From the NCBI GenBank assembly GCA_022376925.1, contig JAIOJX010000030.1, positions 174,463,298-174,527,297 on the forward strand: a stretch of DNA of 64,000 nt. Reading direction: 5' to 3'. Within the stretch, counting starts at the first letter, position 1, and the number at the start of each line of letters is the position of its first letter. Below are positions 43,781 to 55,311 of the stretch, piece after piece. The notes under the pieces are model-generated. The model searched no databases. It saw only the letters and a list, made by a program, of their open reading frames with translations, and was not told the DNA's origin. The translations under genes were made by a program, and so were the position numbers. Source of the DNA: Tragulus kanchil. Lineage: Eukaryota; Chordata; Mammalia; Artiodactyla; Tragulidae.

Positions 43781-44690
43781 CATCATTTTATCGACGAGGC
43801 ACTGGCTCGTAATTGGACACACCAGCCCAGCCGCCCACAACACATGGGATCTTCCTGGGCCAGGGATCATACCGGTGCCCCATGCACTGCAAGGTGGACT
43901 CTTTATCCACTGCACCACCAGGGAAGCCCTGTCTTGCCCCTTTTTAATAGGATACCTAGATTTCCAGTGTTGAGAAAAAGCGATAAGATATTTTCGTTGA
44001 ACAAACTTAATTCTCAGCATCTCTAACTAGAGTAGCAAGCTGAAGGAAGCCTTTCATGTAGCTTCTGGAGCAAAAGAAGTTCAATATGTTGCCACTAGTT
44101 GCTCATAAGTATAAAATACTTATTGTTAAGCTCCAAATTCATTTACTATATTCAATAAAAAGTATTTTCTCACAAGGTTTTATTGTGTCCTAAATTGTAT
44201 GCTGCCAAGCAGTTTTTATAATCTGCTTTTAAGAAATTCTTATCTCAATCTACACTAGAAAGTCTAGTACAAGTAAAAAACTACCGATGCAAATAGGACA
44301 AATTGAGTACACTCTCCAAATCCTCTCTGACATCTCTTGACAATTTTCTTATAACACAGAGATATTATCACAAATGAAATACTAAGTGTAATCATATTCA
44401 TACCATGATTTATATGTCAATTTTTCAATATTTCTAAAAAATAACTTTCCTTTTCTACTTTTCACTTCGCTTTTCTGTTCATAAAGGGGACTGGACTAGA
44501 CCACCTCAATTATTCAAATTATTCAAAACTTCAAAACTGACAATCCTTCTAGAAATTTTAGTATCCGTAACGTGGTCATGACTACAGTGTCTAGTAGGTG
44601 GCTGAAGAGGCAATTTGGCAGTCAGAAAAAAATTGGCTGAAATTCTAGCAACAGGGTGGCAGAAGAACAATATGAAAGACGGTCTTATCA

Positions 44691-44878
44691 GTTTACCTGG
44701 TGGGTCAGATGGTAAAGAAGTCACCTCCAATGCAAGGGATGTGGGTCTGATTCCTGGGTTGGGAAGATCCCCTGGAGAAAGGTAAGGCTACCCACACCAG
44801 TATTCTTGCCTGGAGAATTCCACGGCTCATCCATGGTCGCAAAGAGTTCGACACGACTGAATGACTTTCACTTTCACT
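44691..44878 (+). mobile_element. Bov-tA-type SINE (copy 2 of 3)
   Basis: Duplicate of 43593-43780 at an offset of 1098. Confidence 0.88.
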
Positions 44879-44881
44879 CAT

Positions 44882-44955
44882 CATTTTATCGACGAGGAAA
44901 CTGAGACCCAGAGGGGTTATACACCACTCTGCCTTCTTCTCTGCAACAGCAAGCA
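44882..44955 (-). mobile_element. MIR fragment, antisense
   Basis: 'tatcgacgaggaaactgaga' is the reversed MIR core. It is cut at 43798 in copy 1 and duplicated at 45993-46066. Confidence 0.6.
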
Positions 44956-45746
44956 ATGTACTTCAATTCCCCAGTGTGCTCACCTGTACAACAGGCCTAA
45001 CAGCTTCTACAGCTAGGTTTGTGTTTACAATGACATGACATCTATGAAAGCATGAAATGTCGAGTCATGGCACATGCTGAATAAAAAGTACCTGCCATTG
45101 TTCTTACTTCAAGAGTTACTAGCAGAACTAAAAAGAGAAAGTAGTTCTTTTTTTCCTGAAATGTCAATACAATAACAATGTTTATTAATAATGTGGGAGA
45201 GGCCTTACTATCAGCTGTGTCATCTGAGCTGCACGCTCTACTGCTTAACTGCTTAATGTTCCCTTCCTTTCCTTCTTGGGCTTTCTGAGAAGCATTATGA
45301 CATTTTCAGAGATATTTGCAACTAAGCTTTAAATTTCTTTACAAATACATGTGAATATCTACCTTGAACTTCCTGTCACAGGTTGCTTAATGGTTGGGGC
45401 CTGACAGGCATGAAAGGAGCTGTGATAAAGTGACCTGAGGACAGAAACGAAGAGCATTATCACCTGGTAAGTAATGGAAGCTGACTTCACACCAGACATG
45501 GCATGAAGCACTCTCCCTGTATGAATCGACACTGACTCTTACAACAGAACACTTTCTTAAAATACTCCTTTATAAGCTTATTAAATATCTCTCTTTGTAA
45601 AATGATTTATCACTGAGGTAAGCATACGATGCAGTTCCTTTTGAAAATAAACACCCAAATACTATTAAATTAGCATTCAAAGTGTGAGATTTCCCACAGA
45701 TATTTCAAAATCATTTCAAATACATTTATATGTTTAGTCTAGAAAT
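44956..45746. other. unassigned non-coding stretch (copy 1)
   Basis: No repeat family recognised. AT-rich, with stops in all frames. The duplicate is 46067-46857. Confidence 0.45.
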
Positions 45747-45801
45747 GGGGGGATTCTAGCAACAGGGTGGCAGAAGAACAATATGAAAGACGGTCTTATC
45801 A

Positions 45802-45989
45802 GTTTACCTGGTGGGTCAGATGGTAAAGAAGTCACCTCCAATGCAAGGGATGTGGGTCTGATTCCTGGGTTGGGAAGATCCCCTGGAGAAAGGTAAGGCT
45901 ACCCACACCAGTATTCTTGCCTGGAGAATTCCACGGCTCATCCATGGTCGCAAAGAGTTCGACACGACTGAATGACTTTCACTTTCACT
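45802..45989 (+). mobile_element. Bov-tA-type SINE (copy 3 of 3)
   Basis: Duplicate of 44691-44878 at an offset of 1111. Confidence 0.88.
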
Positions 45990-47043
45990 CATCATTTTAT
46001 CGACGAGGAAACTGAGACCCAGAGGGGTTATACACCACTCTGCCTTCTTCTCTGCAACAGCAAGCAATGTACTTCAATTCCCCAGTGTGCTCACCTGTAC
46101 AACAGGCCTAACAGCTTCTACAGCTAGGTTTGTGTTTACAATGACATGACATCTATGAAAGCATGAAATGTCGAGTCATGGCACATGCTGAATAAAAAGT
46201 ACCTGCCATTGTTCTTACTTCAAGAGTTACTAGCAGAACTAAAAAGAGAAAGTAGTTCTTTTTTTCCTGAAATGTCAATACAATAACAATGTTTATTAAT
46301 AATGTGGGAGAGGCCTTACTATCAGCTGTGTCATCTGAGCTGCACGCTCTACTGCTTAACTGCTTAATGTTCCCTTCCTTTCCTTCTTGGGCTTTCTGAG
46401 AAGCATTATGACATTTTCAGAGATATTTGCAACTAAGCTTTAAATTTCTTTACAAATACATGTGAATATCTACCTTGAACTTCCTGTCACAGGTTGCTTA
46501 ATGGTTGGGGCCTGACAGGCATGAAAGGAGCTGTGATAAAGTGACCTGAGGACAGAAACGAAGAGCATTATCACCTGGTAAGTAATGGAAGCTGACTTCA
46601 CACCAGACATGGCATGAAGCACTCTCCCTGTATGAATCGACACTGACTCTTACAACAGAACACTTTCTTAAAATACTCCTTTATAAGCTTATTAAATATC
46701 TCTCTTTGTAAAATGATTTATCACTGAGGTAAGCATACGATGCAGTTCCTTTTGAAAATAAACACCCAAATACTATTAAATTAGCATTCAAAGTGTGAGA
46801 TTTCCCACAGATATTTCAAAATCATTTCAAATACATTTATATGTTTAGTCTAGAAATTTGAATGTGATGGGGAATAAAAATTTGGCTTTTTGAATTGGAA
46901 GTTCCATTATAATAATGTTGCTTACTCATCTCCATAAAAAGCAAGAATGACTTCAGTGATAATCTCTAAATGTAATGGGAAAGTCATCTGTGAAATGTGA
47001 TGGTAGATTGTTTATATTTCCCTGTAACTTTTAAAAAGATGTT

Positions 47044-47250
47044 TTCCCAGGTGGCTTAGTGGTAAAGAACCTGCCTGCCAAAGAAGGAGACATGGATTCA
47101 GTCTCTGGGTCAGGAAGACCCCCTTGAGGAGGAAATGGCAACCCATTCCAAAATGCGAATGGGAATTCCCAGGACAGAGAAGCCTAGCAGGTTACATACA
47201 GTCCATGGGGTCACAAAAGAGTTGGACACAACTTAGTGACTGAACAACTA
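47044..47250 (+). mobile_element. Bov-tA-type SINE
   Basis: 'tcccaggtggcttagtggta', 'ttcagtctctgggtcaggaa', 'cagtccatggggtcacaaaa' and 'gttggacacaacttagtgac'. Complete. Confidence 0.88.
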
Positions 47251-47452
47251 CAACAAATTAAAAAAAAAAAATTCTTATAACAAAACTTTGAAGCAGGTAC
47301 ATTTATTACTTTCATTTAGAGATGAGGAAATTGAAGCATAGGATCTACATAGAAATATATATTCTATTGCATCACAAAATGTTCTCAGTAACACTAGATT
47401 ATTTTCTCCTTTAATAAAATAAAAGTATTCATCTTAAAGATCAGGCTCTCTT

Positions 47453-47710
47453 GGGCTTCCTGGTGGACCAGTGAGTAAGGACACTGCCTTGCAGTGCAAG
47501 GTGTGCTGGTTCTATTCCTGGCCTGGGAAGATCCCACGTGCCGCGGAGCAGCCGGACCGATGTGTCCAACTACTGAGCTGGAGCTCTGGCGTGCGTGCGC
47601 CTGGAGCCAGTGCTCTGCAGGGAGAGAGGCCACTGTGATGGGAAGCCCACACAGGCCAAAGAACAAAGATAGAAATAAATGAAAGACCAACAGAAGCGGC
47701 AAAAAAAAAA
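47453..47710 (+). mobile_element. CHR-like tRNA SINE (copy 1)
   Basis: 'gggcttcctggtggaccagt', 'ggttctattcctggcctggg', 'aggccaaagaacaaagatag' and 'gaccaacagaagcggc'. Confidence 0.9.
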
Positions 47711-47961
47711 GATCAGACTGTCTTGAACAACTTCCCTTTCCTCAGTTAGTATCATTGTTGGTATCATTACAAATTACTTGGTATGCCAATGACAAGGATA
47801 ACATGAATCAACCAACCAATATCACAGTGTAATCTTGTCTCAAGTATTTTCTGACTCTACTTATTTCTTTTCTTAATGGGATTATTTATAGTGCTTATAA
47901 GCTATATTGTTATTTTATAATATTATGTGTAACTCAAGAAAATTATACTTATTTATAGGAT

Positions 47962-48339
47962 AATGCCAAATAATGTCCAAACTACTGCAGCACTGCACTC
48001 ATTTTACATGCTAGCAAAATTATGCTCAAAATCCTCCAAGTTAGGCTTCAACAGTATGTGACCTGAGAACTACCAGATGTACAAGCTGGATTTTCAAAAG
48101 GCAGAGGCACCAGTTCAAACTGTTTGACAGTCTGATGTTCAAACTGTCAACATCTGTTGGATCATTAAAAAGAACAATGAAATTCCAGAAAAACATCTAC
48201 TTCTGCTTCATTGACTAAGCCTTTGACTGTGTGGATCACAACAAGCTGTAGAAAATTCTGAGATGGGAATACCAGAGCACCTTACCTGTCTCCTGTGAAA
48301 CCTGTATGCAAGTCAAGAAGCAACAATTAGAACCAGACT
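47962..48339 (+). mobile_element. BovB LINE, 5' part of remnant (copy 1, cut)
   Basis: BovB ORF2 region from 'tgccaaataatgtccaaact' to 'caattagaaccagact', where the unit junction falls. The full remnant is 49042-50392. Confidence 0.88.
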
Positions 48340-48532
48340 GGAAAACAACGTCAATTATAACAAAACTTTGAAGCAGGTACATTTATTACTTTCATTTAGA
48401 GATGAGGAAATTGAAGCATAGGATCTACATAGAAATATATATTCTATTGCATCACAAAATGTTCTCAGTAACACTAGATTATTTTCTCCTTTAATAAAAT
48501 AAAAGTATTCATCTTAAAGATCAGGCTCTCTT

Positions 48533-48790
48533 GGGCTTCCTGGTGGACCAGTGAGTAAGGACACTGCCTTGCAGTGCAAGGTGTGCTGGTTCTATTCCTG
48601 GCCTGGGAAGATCCCACGTGCCGCGGAGCAGCCGGACCGATGTGTCCAACTACTGAGCTGGAGCTCTGGCGTGCGTGCGCCTGGAGCCAGTGCTCTGCAG
48701 GGAGAGAGGCCACTGTGATGGGAAGCCCACACAGGCCAAAGAACAAAGATAGAAATAAATGAAAGACCAACAGAAGCGGCAAAAAAAAAA
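48533..48790 (+). mobile_element. CHR-like tRNA SINE (copy 2)
   Basis: Duplicate of 47453-47710 at an offset of 1080. Confidence 0.9.
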
Positions 48791-49041
48791 GATCAGACTG
48801 TCTTGAACAACTTCCCTTTCCTCAGTTAGTATCATTGTTGGTATCATTACAAATTACTTGGTATGCCAATGACAAGGATAACATGAATCAACCAACCAAT
48901 ATCACAGTGTAATCTTGTCTCAAGTATTTTCTGACTCTACTTATTTCTTTTCTTAATGGGATTATTTATAGTGCTTATAAGCTATATTGTTATTTTATAA
49001 TATTATGTGTAACTCAAGAAAATTATACTTATTTATAGGAT

Positions 49042-50392
49042 AATGCCAAATAATGTCCAAACTACTGCAGCACTGCACTCATTTTACATGCTAGCAAAAT
49101 TATGCTCAAAATCCTCCAAGTTAGGCTTCAACAGTATGTGACCTGAGAACTACCAGATGTACAAGCTGGATTTTCAAAAGGCAGAGGCACCAGTTCAAAC
49201 TGTTTGACAGTCTGATGTTCAAACTGTCAACATCTGTTGGATCATTAAAAAGAACAATGAAATTCCAGAAAAACATCTACTTCTGCTTCATTGACTAAGC
49301 CTTTGACTGTGTGGATCACAACAAGCTGTAGAAAATTCTGAGATGGGAATACCAGAGCACCTTACCTGTCTCCTGTGAAACCTGTATGCAAGTCAAGAAG
49401 CAACAATTAGAACCAGACTTGGAACAACAGACTGGTTCCAAATTGGCAAAGGCATACGTCAAGGTGGTATATTGTCACCTTGCTTATTTAATTTATTTGC
49501 AGAGTACATCACGCAAAAAGGCCAGTCTGCATGAAGTAGAAACTGAAATCAAGATTGCCAGGAGAAGTATCAATAACCTCAAGTGTGCAGAGGACACCAC
49601 CCTTATGGGAAAAAGTGAAGAGTAACTAAAGAGCTTCTTGATAAAGTTGAAAGAGGAGAGTCAAAAAGCTGGCCTAAAGCTCAGCATTCAGAAAACTAAG
49701 ATCACGGCATCTGGTCCCAACACTTCATAGCAAACAGATGGGCAAACAAGGGAAACAGTGACAAATTTTATTTTATTGGGCTCCAAAATCAATACAGATG
49801 TTGACTGCAGTCATAAATTTTTTTAAAAAAAACACTTGCTCCTTGGAAGAAAAGCTACAACAAACCTAGACAGCATATTAAAAAGCAGAGATATCACTTT
49901 TCCAACCAAAGTCTGTATAGTCAAAGCTATGGCTTTCCTGGTAGTCATGTGAGGATGTGAGAGTCGGACCATAAAGAAGGCTGAGCTCTGAAAAACTGAT
50001 GTGTTTGAACTGTCATGAGGGAGAAGGATCTTCAGTGTACCCTTGGACTGCAAGGAGAACAAATCAGTCAATCCTAAAGGAAATCAACGCTGAATATTCA
50101 TTGGAAGGACTGATGCTGAAGCTGAAGCTTCAATACTTTGGCCACCTGAGAGAAGAGATGATTCACAGGAAAAGACCCTGATGTTGGGGGAAATAGAGGG
50201 CAAAAGGAGAAGGGGACAACAGAGGATGAGATGGTTGGATGGCATCTCTAAGTCAATAAATATGAGCTTTAGCAAGCTCTGGGAAATGGGAAACGGGGGG
50301 ACAGGGAATCCTGGCATGCCACAATCCATGGGGTTGCAAAGGTCAGACACAACTGAGCAACTGAACTATGACCACCATCATTGCAAACACTA
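49042..50392 (+). mobile_element. BovB LINE: decayed reverse transcriptase and 3' end
   Basis: The longest BovB piece in the window, about 1.35 kb and 5'-truncated. Three-frame reading gives reverse transcriptase words in order: a finger/palm segment with 'AFDCVDHNKL' near 49300, then the catalytic-box equivalent 'CAEDTTLMGKSEE' at about 49585-49625, where the usual YADD has become CAED. It ends with the conserved 3' region ('gactgcaaggagaacaaatc', 'gaggatgagatggttggatg', 'gtcagacacaactgagcaac'). The frame 49386-49625 (79 codons) covers part of the palm. Stops and frameshifts and the altered catalytic box show that it is dead. Confidence 0.92.
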
Positions 50393-51164
50393 AGGTCGAG
50401 CATGTGGGAAACAGTTGCTGATTTCAGCTCACTTGCACAGCCAATGGAGATAATAAATACAGGTCTACAATGACCCTGCCCACCTCACAATTTTTCAGCT
50501 GCCTCAGAACATGTGGTTTCATTTTCCTTCTTGTCACTGTTAAAAAACTACATGCATAGCTAAGATAATTCATCTCATAACATGTACCTTCTCAGGCATG
50601 CCATGGGAAATCTACTGGCTTTTCACAAAAAGTACACACTTGAGTATATTTCTAATATGCTTTTTCCCCAGAATTCAAATCCCCATGGATAAACCTAAAA
50701 ATTGAAGAAGTATTTAAAAAACCATCCATGTTAGGTTATGGACTGTATTCAATCAATCATGAATTGTGAGTAAAATGTCAGGTGTTTTTTTTTTTTTTTT
50801 TCATTTTAATAGGGAAGTATTTACTGGTAAAACCCATGTTGTCTGTTTCAAAACACAGCAGTATTGCTGAGCAGAGGACAGGACACAATACCAGAAGTGG
50901 TCACATGTGACAAGTTAGTTTATGGGAAAGAAGTCACTGCAGTGTGAAATTTTCCTATCACTTCTTCCTTAGTCAGCTTCCTTAGCACAGTCCTGATATT
51001 CCTGAAAGAGAGAGACAATATCTTATCCTTCCTATTTAAATCCACAACTTCTGGTCCTCAATGTGCTGCATGGTGTCAAACCCACTGGAAAAGATCACTG
51101 AATGTGGTTCGAGCTTTGAGCCATGACTACTCTGGCAGATCTTTCTATTAAATGAGGACTGGCG
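50393..51164. other. unassigned non-coding stretch (copy 1)
   Basis: No repeat family placed. A poly(T) run at 50787-50802 could be the tail of an antisense retroposed sequence. 50820-51164 follows it without a recognised frame. The duplicate is 51485-52259. Confidence 0.45.
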
Positions 51165-51200
51165 CCCCTAAAAAAATCCAAAAATCAACGCTGATTTGAG

Positions 51201-51484
51201 ACTGATGCTGAAGCTGAAGCTTCAATACTTTGGCCACCTGAGAGAAGAGATGATTCACAGGAAAAGACCCTGATGTTGGGGGAAATAGAGGGCAAAAGGA
51301 GAAGGGGACAACAGAGGATGAGATGGTTGGATGGCATCTCTAAGTCAATAAATATGAGCTTTAGCAAGCTCTGGGAAATGGGAAACGGGGGGACAGGGAA
51401 TCCTGGCATGCCACAATCCATGGGGTTGCAAAGGTCAGACACAACTGAGCAACTGAACTATGACCACCATCATTGCAAACACTA
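51201..51484 (+). mobile_element. BovB LINE 3' end (copy 2)
   Basis: Duplicate of 50109-50392. Only the final 284 bases of the BovB remnant are repeated here. Confidence 0.9.
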
Positions 51485-52259
51485 AGGTCGAGCATGTGGG
51501 AAACAGTTGCTGATTTCAGCTCACTTGCACAGCCAATGGAGATAATAAATACAGGTCTACAATGACCCTGCCCACCTCACAATTTTTCAGCTGCCTCAGA
51601 ACATGTGGTTTCATTTTCCTTCTTGTCACTGTTAAAAAACTACATGCATAGCTAAGATAATTCATCTCATAACATGTACCTTCTCAGGCATGCCATGGGA
51701 AATCTACTGGCTTTTCACAAAAAGTACACACTTGAGTATATTTCTAATATGCTTTTTTTCCCCAAAATTCAAATCCCCATGGATAAACCTAAAAATTGAA
51801 GAAGTATTTAAAAAACCATCCATGTTAGGTTATGGACTGTATTCAATCAATCATGAATTGTGAGTAAAATGTCAGGTGTTTTTTTTTTTTTTTTTCATTT
51901 TAATAGGGAAGTATTTACTGGTAAAACCCATGTTGTCTGTTTCAAAACACAGCAGTATTGCTGAGCAGAGGACAGGACACAATACCAGAAGTGGTCACAT
52001 GTGACAAGTTAGTTTATGGGAAAGAAGTCACTGCAGTGTGAAATTTTCCTATCACTTCTTCCTTAGTCAGCTTCCTTAGCACAGTCCTGATATTCCTGAA
52101 AGAGAGAGACAATATCTTATCCTTCCTATTTAAATCCACAACTTCTGGTCCTCAATGTGCTGCATGGTGTCAAACCCACTGGAAAAAGATCACTGAATGT
52201 GGTTCGAGCTTTGAGCCATGACTACTCTGGCAGATCTTTCTATTAAATGAGGACTGGCG

Positions 52260-52919
52260 ATATCTTCTCCATAATATTTCAGACTTAAAGAAGAGCAAAT
52301 ATTTATGCTAAGGCACCAGAAAATCCATAACTATGCAAGGAAGCTACTCCTGCCATGAAATACAACCCGAAATTCAGGTAATCTGCATAAGACAATCCAA
52401 TGCATTATTTTTTAACCAAAATATTTCTTAGGTAAATACACAGATTGAGACTGTACCGCTTATTGCTAACATCATCACAAAACCAGTAAAGTGAGGACAG
52501 TTGCAATGATATCAAAATATGAAAAGGTTGGAGCCTTATAATCTTTGGGGGCACAAAGTCAATGTATTTGGCCATAGACCTGGTCCTTTGCGTTACTGAT
52601 GGATTTCACTCCACACCTCAAAATCCACATGGAGGGCTTCTCCAGACAGCCGGCAATGTGGGGGCACTTGCCTGTTTGGCTCTTTCTATCTTACATTTGT
52701 TATAGGGAACAATCTTTCCTAAACTTCCAGGTTGCTATATCCAGCCCCTCAGAAGTACTAAGGAACCAAGATCTATCTATGGTGTTTCATTAATGTCCAA
52801 AAAGCAGAGAAAAATAAACCCAGCTGGAACAAAAATCAAAAGAGAAAACAAAGACAGAGAGCCTGAGGCATCTAAAAAAGTATACTGGGTTTGTGTCTCT
52901 ACATAAAAACTAACAAGAG
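52260..52919. other. unassigned non-coding stretch
   Basis: About 660 bases, with no repeat or domain recognised. Frames 52599-52793 and 52777-53037 are short, and the second is partly SINE-derived. Confidence 0.45.
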
Positions 52920-53180
52920 GGGCTTCCCTGGTGGTCCAGTGGGTAAGGACACCACCTGGCAGTGCAAGGGGAGCCGGTTCGATCCCTGGCCTGGGAAGGT
53001 CCCACGTGCTGTGGAGCGGCTGGACCGATGTGTCCAATTACTGAGCCGGAGCTCTGGAGCACGTGCGCCCTGAGCCGGTGCTCTGCGACGACAGAAGCCA
53101 TCGCGATGGGAGGCCCACAAGGGCCAAAGAACAAAGATGGATAAAAATAGACAAATGAAAGACCAATAGAAGTGGCCCGC
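52920..53180 (+). mobile_element. CHR-like tRNA SINE
   Basis: 'gggcttccctggtggtccag', 'ggttcgatccctggcctggg', 'ccggtgctctgcgacgacag', 'gggccaaagaacaaagatgg' and 'gaccaatagaagtggcccgc'. Many CpG sites are retained, suggesting a fairly young copy. Confidence 0.92.
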
Positions 53181-53698
53181 CAGCCCCCTCCCTCCCCAAC
53201 TCACCCCCCCATAAATGAATAAATAAATCTTTAAAAAAAAAAAACTGACAAGAGATGGATACCTAACATATATTAAGCAGACGATACATATTTTTCATAC
53301 ATATACACACACTTACGTGTCTATTTGCACACACCAAGAGAACTAGAGCACATATCCAGAAGTAGATGCAATCATATGTGGGATTTTAGTATATAATAAA
53401 GGCTACATTTCAATATCGAGAAGAAAAAATTATAATGATATTAAAAAATAGCAATCCCATAAAAAATAAAGTTGGATCCCTCCTTCATACCTAACAGCAA
53501 GATAATACCTAATGGATAAAATAATTAAACAAAAAGGAAATTACAAATGCACCAGAAGAAAGCAAAGGGAAGTTAATTTGATGACACCAAAATGTAAAGT
53601 GTATTCTTAAATATGACACGGAGCCCAGAGACGTGTGAGAAAGGATCTGGGTTCAACTATGCAAACTTGTAATGCTTACATAGCAAAAACACCAAAAA
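53181..53698. other. unassigned non-coding stretch
   Basis: C-rich just after the SINE, an A-run at 53232-53243, then AT-rich DNA. 53440-53600 has L1-like wording ('ggatccctccttcataccta', 'aagataatacctaatggata'), probably an L1 ORF2 fragment. Confidence 0.45.
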
Positions 53699-53945
53699 GG
53701 GGCTTCCCTGGTAATCCAGTGCGTAAAGAGTCCGCCTTGCAGTGAGAGGGGCATCAGTTCTATTCCTGGCCCGGGAAGATCCCACATATCACAGACAGGC
53801 TGGACTGGCGTGTCCAATTACGAGCCAGCCTCTGAAGCGCATGCGCCCAGAGCTGGTACTCTGCAACAAGAAAGGCAACTGCAGTGCAAGGCCCACACAG
53901 GCCAAAGAATAAAGATGGATGAAAATAAATAAATAAGTAACCAAT
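53699..53945 (+). mobile_element. CHR-like tRNA SINE
   Basis: 'ggggcttccctggtaatcca', 'cagttctattcctggcccgg', 'gcgcatgcgcccagagctgg' and 'aggccaaagaataaagatgg', ending in an (AAAT)n tail. It is followed 18 bases later by another copy in the same direction. Confidence 0.9.
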
Positions 53946-53963
53946 CAAAGAGGCCAAAATTAG

Positions 53964-54243
53964 GGCTTTCCTGGTGGTCCAGTGAGTAAGGACACCGCCT
54001 TGCAGTGCAAGGGGCGCTGGTTCAATCCCTGGCCTGGGAAGATCCCACGTGCTGCGGAGCAGCTGAACCAATGGATGGACTGCATATGCCCAGAGCTGGT
54101 GCTCTGCAACGAGAGAGGCCACTGTGATAGGAGGCCCACACAGGTCAAAGAACAAAGATGGATGGAAATAAATGAAAGACCAATAGAAGTGGCCAAAAAG
54201 AAAAAAGAAAAAAAAAAAGAGGCCAAAAAAAAAAAAAAAAAAA
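53964..54243 (+). mobile_element. CHR-like tRNA SINE
   Basis: 'gggctttcctggtggtccag', 'ggttcaatccctggcctggg', 'gaacaaagatggatggaaat' and 'gaccaatagaagtggccaaa', with a long A-rich tail. About 25 bases of the mid-body are missing ('gaaccaatggatggactgca'). The 170-codon minus-strand frame 53760-54272 is the antisense of this and the preceding SINE. Confidence 0.9.
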
Positions 54244-54896
54244 CCCAGCTGCAAGAAAAGCAAAACACACAAAAAAATTCAATTCATATCACAGAGGACA
54301 AAGAATTCCTATGAGTCACAAGGTAAAACCAACAATAGTATTAAACATGGGTAACCAATATGAACAGCTGGTTCAGAGAAAAACACAGCTATTACACACA
54401 TGAAATGGTTCTTAAAACTTTCTTTTAGAGAAATAAACCTATAAAGAGACAGCAAAATTGTTAGATGGAATATGATACAATTTAGTAAACACCTCATTGG
54501 CAAGACTGTGGAAAACTATTTTTATGTGTGGTTCTTAGAAATACAATGTGAACTCATAATGACTAGAAATTCAGTGACATCATTATCCATCAAAATTGTA
54601 TAATTGATAACTGCTATATCCATCCACCAAGGAACCTCAAGTTTAGCAATGTACTACAAACACACACACACACTCCAATGTGTGAAGTCATGTGCACAAG
54701 ATACTCACTGTAGCAGTATTTATATTAGCAAAACCCTTGAAATAACCTAAACATACATAAATGGGAGAACAGTCAAATCAATTATAGTACATATATACAA
54801 AAGGAATAATTGTCAAATATTCAAAGGAAGAAACTCTATAGCTTCTGAAATGGAAAATTCCCTGAGATATACACTTAAGTATCAAAGACCAGGGCA
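54244..54896. other. unassigned non-coding stretch (copy 1)
   Basis: Has a short (AC)n at 54658-54674 and L1-like words near 54700-54790 ('actgtagcagtatttatatt', 'aacctaaacatacataaatg'), probably an L1 ORF2 3' fragment. The duplicate is 55340-55992. Confidence 0.45.
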
Positions 54897-54898
54897 GG

Positions 54899-55172
54899 GC
54901 TTCCCTGGTGGTCCAGTGGGTAAGGACACCACCTTGCAGTGCAAGGTGCACCAGTTCGATCCCTGGCCTGGGAAGATCCCATGTGCCCCGTAGCGGCTGG
55001 ATCGATGTGTCCAATTACCAAGCCGGAGCTCTGAGTGCATACGCCCAGAGCTGGTGCTCATGACAACAGAGGCCACGCGATGGGAGGCCCATAAGGGCTG
55101 AAGAACAAAGATGGATGAAAATAGATAAATGAAAGACCAATGGAAGTGGCCCGCCCACCCCCCTCCCAAAAA
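54899..55172 (+). mobile_element. CHR-like tRNA SINE (copy 1)
   Basis: Flanked by the target-site duplication 'aagaccagggcagg' at 54885-54898 and 55173-55186. Contains the usual head, and the tail 'gaccaatggaagtggcccgc'. It differs from copy 2 by three small deletions. Confidence 0.92.
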
Positions 55173-55234
55173 AAGACCAGGGCAGGACAGTATTTATACC
55201 ACATATAGGTATATTAATAAAGTACCTATTCTTG

Positions 55235-55311
55235 GGCTTTCCTGGTGGTCCAGTGGTTAAGAATCTGCCTCACAATGCAGGGGACACTGGTCCAATTCTT
55301 GGTCCAGAAAG
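55235..55311 (+). mobile_element. tRNA-derived SINE, long form, cut by junction
   Basis: 'gggctttcctggtggtccag' to 'cttggtccagaaag', then the duplication junction. The complete copy is at 56332-56649. Confidence 0.85.

Larger units (their letters stand above)
42700..44896. repeat. tandem duplication 9 (period 1098)
   Basis: Copy 1 is 42700-43798 and copy 2 is 43799-44896. The offset is 1099 and then 1098 after 'gccgctccac' became 'gccgcccac'. The join is essentially blunt ('gacgagg' runs straight into 'cactggctcg'). Confidence 0.97.
44642..46857. repeat. tandem duplication 10 (period 1111)
   Basis: Copy 1 is 44642-45746 and copy 2 is 45753-46857, with 6 G-rich filler bases between ('gggggg'). 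The copies appear identical. The left part of copy 1 belongs also to duplication 9, so 43544-43798 is present three times. Confidence 0.97.
47275..49420. repeat. tandem duplication 11 (period 1080)
   Basis: Copy 1 is 47275-48339 and copy 2 is 48355-49419. I found no interior difference. The 15 bases before the join ('ggaaaacaacgtcaa') are a garbled form of copy 2's continuation ('tggaacaacagact'). Confidence 0.97.
50109..52259. repeat. tandem duplication 12 (period about 1092)
   Basis: Copy 1 is 50109-51164 and copy 2 is 51201-52259. The offset is 1092 and rises to 1095 through small insertions in copy 2 (T-run near 51757, an A near 52187). The bases before the join (51165-51200) contain 'aaatcaacgctga', a garbled form of 50081-50108. 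Confidence 0.96.

Noticed and set aside
53760..54272. 170-codon minus-strand frame, and similar frames at 35674-36157, 24117-24329, 52899-53204 and 55971-56303
   Set aside because: All are antisense translations of CHR-like SINEs (recurring words such as 'PYPLDHQGSP' and 'ARDRTGAPCTARW'), not a protein family.
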